NCBI GenBank assembly: GCA_937967795.1
Contig: CALBSK010000026.1
Span: forward strand, 1 to 53,151
Length of the DNA: 53,151 nt
From: an uncultured Alphaproteobacteria bacterium
GTDB lineage: Bacteria > Pseudomonadota > Alphaproteobacteria > UBA9655
Reading direction: 5' to 3'
The stretch's first letter is position 1. Every line of letters starts with the position of its first letter. Position numbers and translations under genes: made by a program. Below, one piece after another: positions 49,225 through 53,151 of the stretch. The notes below the pieces were generated by a model. The model was not told the origin of the DNA. It made no database searches and worked only from the letters and a program-made list of their open reading frames with translations.

Positions 49225-51402
49225 TTAATACTCTTCACCAGAGTGGGGGATTTTATAATTTTTCCCAGGAAAATAAGAACTAATCAACCAAAGTTTTTCG
49301 TGTTCTTGCGTAATAGGGGCCCTATTTTTTACTATAGTATCCGCCGGATTAACATGTGAAGCATCTAGTGCATTATTCGAATCAATAAAGATCTTTGCAA
49401 AGTTGGTTGATACATGGTTTACCTTATCATCATTCCAGCCCTCAGGAAAAAGAATCTGTTGCTGATGCAGAAATGCTCGAGATTTTATCGTATATTGTGC
49501 ATCAATTACATGCTTGATTCCCTGTCTGTCTGTACTTAATTTAACCACCTGATAGGAAAGCCTATCCTCATGAATGAACTTCACATGATGTTTGTGCAAA
49601 TGGTATACTTGTTCTGGCCCCTTAGTTTCATATATAGTGTTGTCCGGACGTTTACACTCTTTCACCATTTGACCGGCGATCAGCTCAGGAAGTTGATCAA
49701 TAAGATGTGTTCCGCCTTTAGCATCAAAGTTTTCAGGATTGCATTGATGAGGTATGCCTTCTTTCGCTCTTTTTTTATCTTCGGGCACTTTATGTGAGGG
49801 TATCTTTTTCTCTTCTAATTTCTTATCTATTGTTCTGTGGCAGTAAACATCAAATGTTGCATAAGATAAAGCTTTCTGATCATCATGCATCCAACCAAGT
49901 GGTTTATATGATACCTCTTCACATTCATTCGCAATGGTTAGAGATACTTCAGCGCTTGCCAGATCTTGCCTCACTGTATATTTTTTGATCGCAACAATAT
50001 GCTCAAACTTATGTTTTTCATTATTATATTCAAAATATCCTTCGCTAAGGGGGACAAAAGGTGCAAGTGTTGTTGCTGAGGTCGCCTTTTCACTAATATC
50101 ACCAGAACCTAAGTCAGATATTTCTATTTTTTTTGATTTAATGCAGGAACCTTCTCGACACTCATCCAAGTCACCTCGAACAACAGGAAATAGAGAAACA
50201 GTTGTTGAAAGTAAATGAAATGAGCTAATTTTTCCATCCTTACTGGAAAGAAGTGAGATTAGCATTGGGCTGATAAATGTGTAGGGTGATAGAGTAGAAA
50301 AAATATTTGCCACATAGCTTTGATTATCCTGAAAGCTTTGTTGGCTTTGGCTTACAAGAGCCATATTTTTGAGAGACTCTTTTTCAGCTTCTTTCTCGTT
50401 CGTCTTAGATTTAACTAAAGGTCCATTAGCAAGATCTCTAAATATATCACCCGTAAGGGCAAGCCAACCAATCGCGCCTACTTTCCAGAGAGAGGGTCTT
50501 GACGCTTCGTCTACCATTTTTTGCTCTTCAGCGCGCGCCCATCGAGTAGAGGGGTCAACAAAAAAGGAAAGCAATTCGCTCTCAAAAGAAATTCTTCCCA
50601 ACTTTTTCAAAGTTTTTAAAGCTTTTTGGCGAGTTAGGTATTCAACTTCCCCTCTATAAGGATGATCGAGAACCCAATTTTTCTTTTCTTGATCATACCA
50701 GTATTCAACCTGATATCGTGAATCAAAGAAAATATCTCCAACTTGCGAAAACCGATCATCAATATATCGTTGTTGTTTATAATAAGTCACATTTTTTCCT
50801 TGAAGGGTCACGGCAAGCGTGTGGAAAGGATCATCCCGATGAGCGCAATATTGATTAAAGGTTAAGCCGTCATAAGCCCATGTTAGTTGAAGTTTCCCTT
50901 GATAATAAAGATCTAAAATAGTTTGAGTGTCTTGCTCTGTAAAACGTACAGAATATTGTTGATCCTCAGGAATGTCTGGGAATATTTTCATTAACTGAGC
51001 TAAACTAATAAAAGGAACTTCCTCTGCATAAGTTCGAGCAGAAGAAGATTCCTTCTTGGGATCGACAGTTTTTAGGTTCCATTGGTACATAAAATCCTTA
51101 GAAAAATCTTTATCTGTTTCATCACGAGGAAGCTGTGTTGAAGAAAGAGTGACAACCGAAAATCCATCTCTATCTTCTTTTGGAGCTGCATAAGCCACTT
51201 GTGTATCCTTTTGATTTGCGCGTTGCTTCAGATTTCTCTTAGATATGAGCGTTTTATTCGTTGTATGGGGTTTGCCTAACTCTTCGGTCTCTCCTCCTTC
51301 CATTGCAAAAACGTTCGTAGCTAATACAAAGCTCAACGCTAGGATAGATGAACTTCCTTTCATGAATGAACTCATATTATTTATCTTGGTAAGTTTTTTC
51401 AT
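49225..51402 (-). CDS. Large secreted protein with EndoU-like C-terminal region
   Basis: The 725-residue protein has a signal peptide (SSSILALSFVLATNVFA) followed by AMEGGETEE, with the ribosome site TAGGAG before ATG 51402. The middle is unrecognised; around residues 325-345 there is a hydrophobic helix-prone stretch. The C-terminus (residues 563-680) resembles EndoU nucleases: GGTHLIDQLPEL (His566) opens it, then HKHHVKFIHEDRLSYQVVKL, then KSRAFLHQQQILFPEGWNDD, where FP.GW.D.KV is the family's closing pattern. EndoU enzymes cleave RNA at uridines and also occur as secreted or contact-dependent toxins. No immunity gene is adjacent. The assignment needs a profile search; the C-terminal tail after 680 adds about 45 residues of unknown role. 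Confidence 0.5.
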   Translation of the reverse strand: MKKLTKINNMSSFMKGSSSILALSFVLATNVFAMEGGETEELGKPHTTNKTLISKRNLKQRANQKDTQVAYAAPKEDRDGFSVVTLSSTQLPRDETDKDFSKDFMYQWNLKTVDPKKESSSARTYAEEVPFISLAQLMKIFPDIPEDQQYSVRFTEQDTQTILDLYYQGKLQLTWAYDGLTFNQYCAHRDDPFHTLAVTLQGKNVTYYKQQRYIDDRFSQVGDIFFDSRYQVEYWYDQEKKNWVLDHPYRGEVEYLTRQKALKTLKKLGRISFESELLSFFVDPSTRWARAEEQKMVDEASRPSLWKVGAIGWLALTGDIFRDLANGPLVKSKTNEKEAEKESLKNMALVSQSQQSFQDNQSYVANIFSTLSPYTFISPMLISLLSSKDGKISSFHLLSTTVSLFPVVRGDLDECREGSCIKSKKIEISDLGSGDISEKATSATTLAPFVPLSEGYFEYNNEKHKFEHIVAIKKYTVRQDLASAEVSLTIANECEEVSYKPLGWMHDDQKALSYATFDVYCHRTIDKKLEEKKIPSHKVPEDKKRAKEGIPHQCNPENFDAKGGTHLIDQLPELIAGQMVKECKRPDNTIYETKGPEQVYHLHKHHVKFIHEDRLSYQVVKLSTDRQGIKHVIDAQYTIKSRAFLHQQQILFPEGWNDDKVNHVSTNFAKIFIDSNNALDASHVNPADTIVKNRAPITQEHEKLWLISSYFPGKNYKIPHSGEEY

Positions 51403-51491
51403 TTTTTTTCTCCTATTTAATTGTTTAAAATTTTTTCTAGTTTTTTTAGCTTTGCTTTTAGGGATTTTATTGATAATTTTTGAGAGGTTCT

Positions 51492-51539
51492 ATCCGCCAA
51501 ATAAGCCTGGGTAGAAAGCCTAGGCGGATTTGGCCCAGG
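51492..51539. promoter_or_regulatory. Interleaved inverted repeats between divergent genes
   Basis: ATCCGCC (51492-51498) pairs with GGCGGAT (51523-51529), while CCTGGG (51506-51511), inside that loop, pairs with CCCAGG (51534-51539) beyond it. This is pseudoknot-like topology. GCCTAGGC at 51518-51525 is an extra palindrome. The site lies between the EndoU-like gene and the HTH/NB-ARC gene and may be a regulator binding site or structured leader RNA. Confidence 0.45.
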
Positions 51540-51621
51540 TCTTTACACCCGTAAAAAAGAGGTTTAAATCTGTTTTAAAAATTGAGTTTCACTCTGGACT
51601 TGCGATAGAGATAAAAAATGT

Positions 51622-53151
51622 ATGAAAAATCAAGACGGTTATTTTCTCTCAGACCTATATTCAGAATATCTTTCAACTCTTCAGGAAATTAACTTTACCC
51701 GACGCGAAATAGATATAATGGCTGGCCTCGTGAATGCGAGGGGGACCAGTAAAATCGCGGCTCTTTTAGCTATTGCGCCCAAAACGGTCGTAAATCATAT
51801 TCGCACGATTATGCTTAAGGTTGAGTGTAACTCACGGGAAGGCATTATTGATTTTCTGGAAAAATCGAACAAACTATCCCTTTTAAGGGAACATTATTCA
51901 AACTTAGTCATCCATGCGGAGTTTGAAAAAAAACTAAAAGAAATCTCAAGAATTATCAAAGGAGAGACTTTCTCCTTTAACATTATCCGTTTAGAAAACA
52001 ATGAGTTTCACAAACAATTAAGTAGTGTTCTTGAAACCCATTTAAAGCTCATGGGGTTAAATGTGGTCACGGAGACACGAGAAGAAAACCAATTACTTTC
52101 CTCCTTTCTCACAACTTCTTATACTAAAAAAGACACATTTCATATTGTATTGGTAGAGGAAACCAAAGAAATTGCAATAGAGGATAGTCCAAAAAAACAT
52201 TCTAACCCTTTTCAACCGCACAATTTAGAAAATATTCTTTTTATCTTATTAACCAATAAAGAATTAGAAGAATTTCCAAAATCTTTTCATCCTTCTTTGA
52301 TAAAACTATCAAAAGAGAGGAGTTATTATTGCTCTTTTTTTGAGATTCTACAAAGATTTCTCCCCAGGACTAACCTTCAAAAAGTCATTGATGATTTTAG
52401 GGAAAAATATGAAGTATTGCAGGGCACCGCTGCATTTAAGGCACTTCCTCCTTCTTCAGATGAGAAAGAACAGGAAAAAAGGGATAATCGTTTTGGGTAT
52501 GGGGCAAGGCAAATCTTAAAAATCAAAAAGAGGTACTTACCGCCAATTTGTTTTACCTTAGGCCTATTGTGCCTAGGCTTGCTCATTTTTCAAATCATCA
52601 AAAGTCGAGATCAAAGCCCTGTCAGAGCGAACAACTCTATCATCAGGTCGGATCTTCCTCTTCCTAGCGAGACCTTCTTTCTTAACCGCCCTGAGTTGAT
52701 AGTTCAGATAGAGAACAAGCTTAAAAAGCAGGAGTATATTCAAACGGTCGCCCTTGTAGGAATGGGAGGTGCAGGTAAAACAACGATTGCGCGCCACTAC
52801 GCTCAGCAACAAAAATCTCCCCTAATTTGGGAAATTAATGCAGAAACACAAGGGAGCCTTAAAGGGACTTTTGAGAGCTTAGCTCACGCTCTCTCTAAAA
52901 CGGAAGGAGAGAGAAAAACTCTAGAAAAATTGCAGAAAATAAAAAAACTTAAAGAGAGAGAAGAAAAGATCGTCCAATTTGTAAAAGAACGACTTAAACT
53001 TTATAAAAATTGGATTTTAATTTATGATAATGTATCTAAATTCACGGATATTCAAAAATATTTTCCCTACGATGCGCATACATGGGGTGAAGGAAAGGTT
53101 ATTCTTACCACACAAGATAGCTCCGTTCAAAACAATAAGTATGTCAGCCAT
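51622..53151 (+). CDS. LuxR-type HTH, single hydrophobic segment and NB-ARC (STAND) ATPase; partial
   Basis: The first 510 codons are open to the window edge. Residues 24-83 are a LuxR-type HTH (FTRREIDIMAGLV, then TSKIAALLAIAPKTVVNHIR). Residues 85-300 are unrecognised. Residues 307-326 form one strongly hydrophobic stretch (PPICFTLGLLCLGLLIF). From about 350 an NB-ARC-type ATPase begins: P-loop ALVGMGGAGKTTIARHYA (380-388), Walker B WILIYDNV (464-471) and sensor KVILTTQDSS (492-501). STAND ATPases are signalling switches activated by ligand binding at C-terminal repeats, which lie beyond the window. ATG 51622 is preferred; ATG 51618 is in another frame. Confidence 0.85.
   Translation, partial: MKNQDGYFLSDLYSEYLSTLQEINFTRREIDIMAGLVNARGTSKIAALLAIAPKTVVNHIRTIMLKVECNSREGIIDFLEKSNKLSLLREHYSNLVIHAEFEKKLKEISRIIKGETFSFNIIRLENNEFHKQLSSVLETHLKLMGLNVVTETREENQLLSSFLTTSYTKKDTFHIVLVEETKEIAIEDSPKKHSNPFQPHNLENILFILLTNKELEEFPKSFHPSLIKLSKERSYYCSFFEILQRFLPRTNLQKVIDDFREKYEVLQGTAAFKALPPSSDEKEQEKRDNRFGYGARQILKIKKRYLPPICFTLGLLCLGLLIFQIIKSRDQSPVRANNSIIRSDLPLPSETFFLNRPELIVQIENKLKKQEYIQTVALVGMGGAGKTTIARHYAQQQKSPLIWEINAETQGSLKGTFESLAHALSKTEGERKTLEKLQKIKKLKEREEKIVQFVKERLKLYKNWILIYDNVSKFTDIQKYFPYDAHTWGEGKVILTTQDSSVQNNKYVSH

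Noticed and set aside
1..53151. CRISPR array
   Set aside because: No regularly spaced direct repeats are seen; the 29-bp repeat occurs only twice, 2.5 kb apart.

Overview
The window reads as an AT-rich alphaproteobacterial chromosome segment, most likely from an obligate intracellular or endosymbiotic lineage such as Holosporales. That placement is inference. It rests on alphaproteobacterial signature genes (DUF1476 F-ATPase inhibitor zeta, DUF3572, an alpha-type DksA with a degenerate zinc finger, split glyQ/glyS), on dense decayed insertion sequences from at least five families, on several large secreted proteins without recognisable homologues, and on eukaryote-like modules (Sel1 repeats, an NB-ARC/STAND ATPase, an EndoU-like domain, a secreted Nudix enzyme).

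Layout. 1-4.7 kb is an accessory edge: two decayed IS30 copies, an orphan open frame, an S24-type repressor without its catalytic lysine, and a GNAT-Nudix fusion. 4.7-16 kb is mostly housekeeping: a TldD/TldE protease pair, rplM-rpsI, cutA, tRNA-Pro and tRNA-Gly, RidA-rlmB-epimerase, a secreted DUF1259 protein, dksA, ubiE, DUF1476-DUF3572, then a secreted Nudix hydrolase and mnmA. 17.5-18.5 kb is a transposon graveyard (IS5, ISAs1, IS256 pieces and an AAA ATPase stub) in front of ubiA and a solitary UmuD-like protein. 20.2-25.1 kb is a minus-strand stress/defence-like block: APH-fold kinase, GyrI-like protein, EVE protein, MarR regulator, SRPBCC, VOC, tag, a truncated ogt and a flavin reductase.

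25.2-34.3 kb holds cell-envelope and translation genes: tandem murJ paralogues coupled to trpS, a sugar-1-phosphate transferase, glyQ-glyS, cdd and ygfZ. 34.3-37.7 kb is a small accessory island in which a 29-bp repeat brackets a secreted protein of unknown function and a VapBC pair, followed by a DUF7002 (ADP-ribosyltransferase-like) gene. 38-41.2 kb is the glmU-glmS pair for UDP-GlcNAc synthesis. 41.4-46.8 kb carries a large Sel1-repeat gene broken in three places (one break at a C7 tract) and a 698-residue protein of unknown function. 47-49 kb has secB, an EamA transporter and tRNA-Lys.

The right end (49.2-53.15 kb) is the most unusual part. A 725-residue secreted protein with an EndoU-like C-terminus is divergent from a protein, cut by the window edge, that joins a LuxR-type HTH, a single hydrophobic segment and an NB-ARC ATPase. 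Interleaved inverted repeats lie between them. The three long secreted proteins share an Ala-Met-Glu-(Glu/Gly) junction just after the signal peptide.
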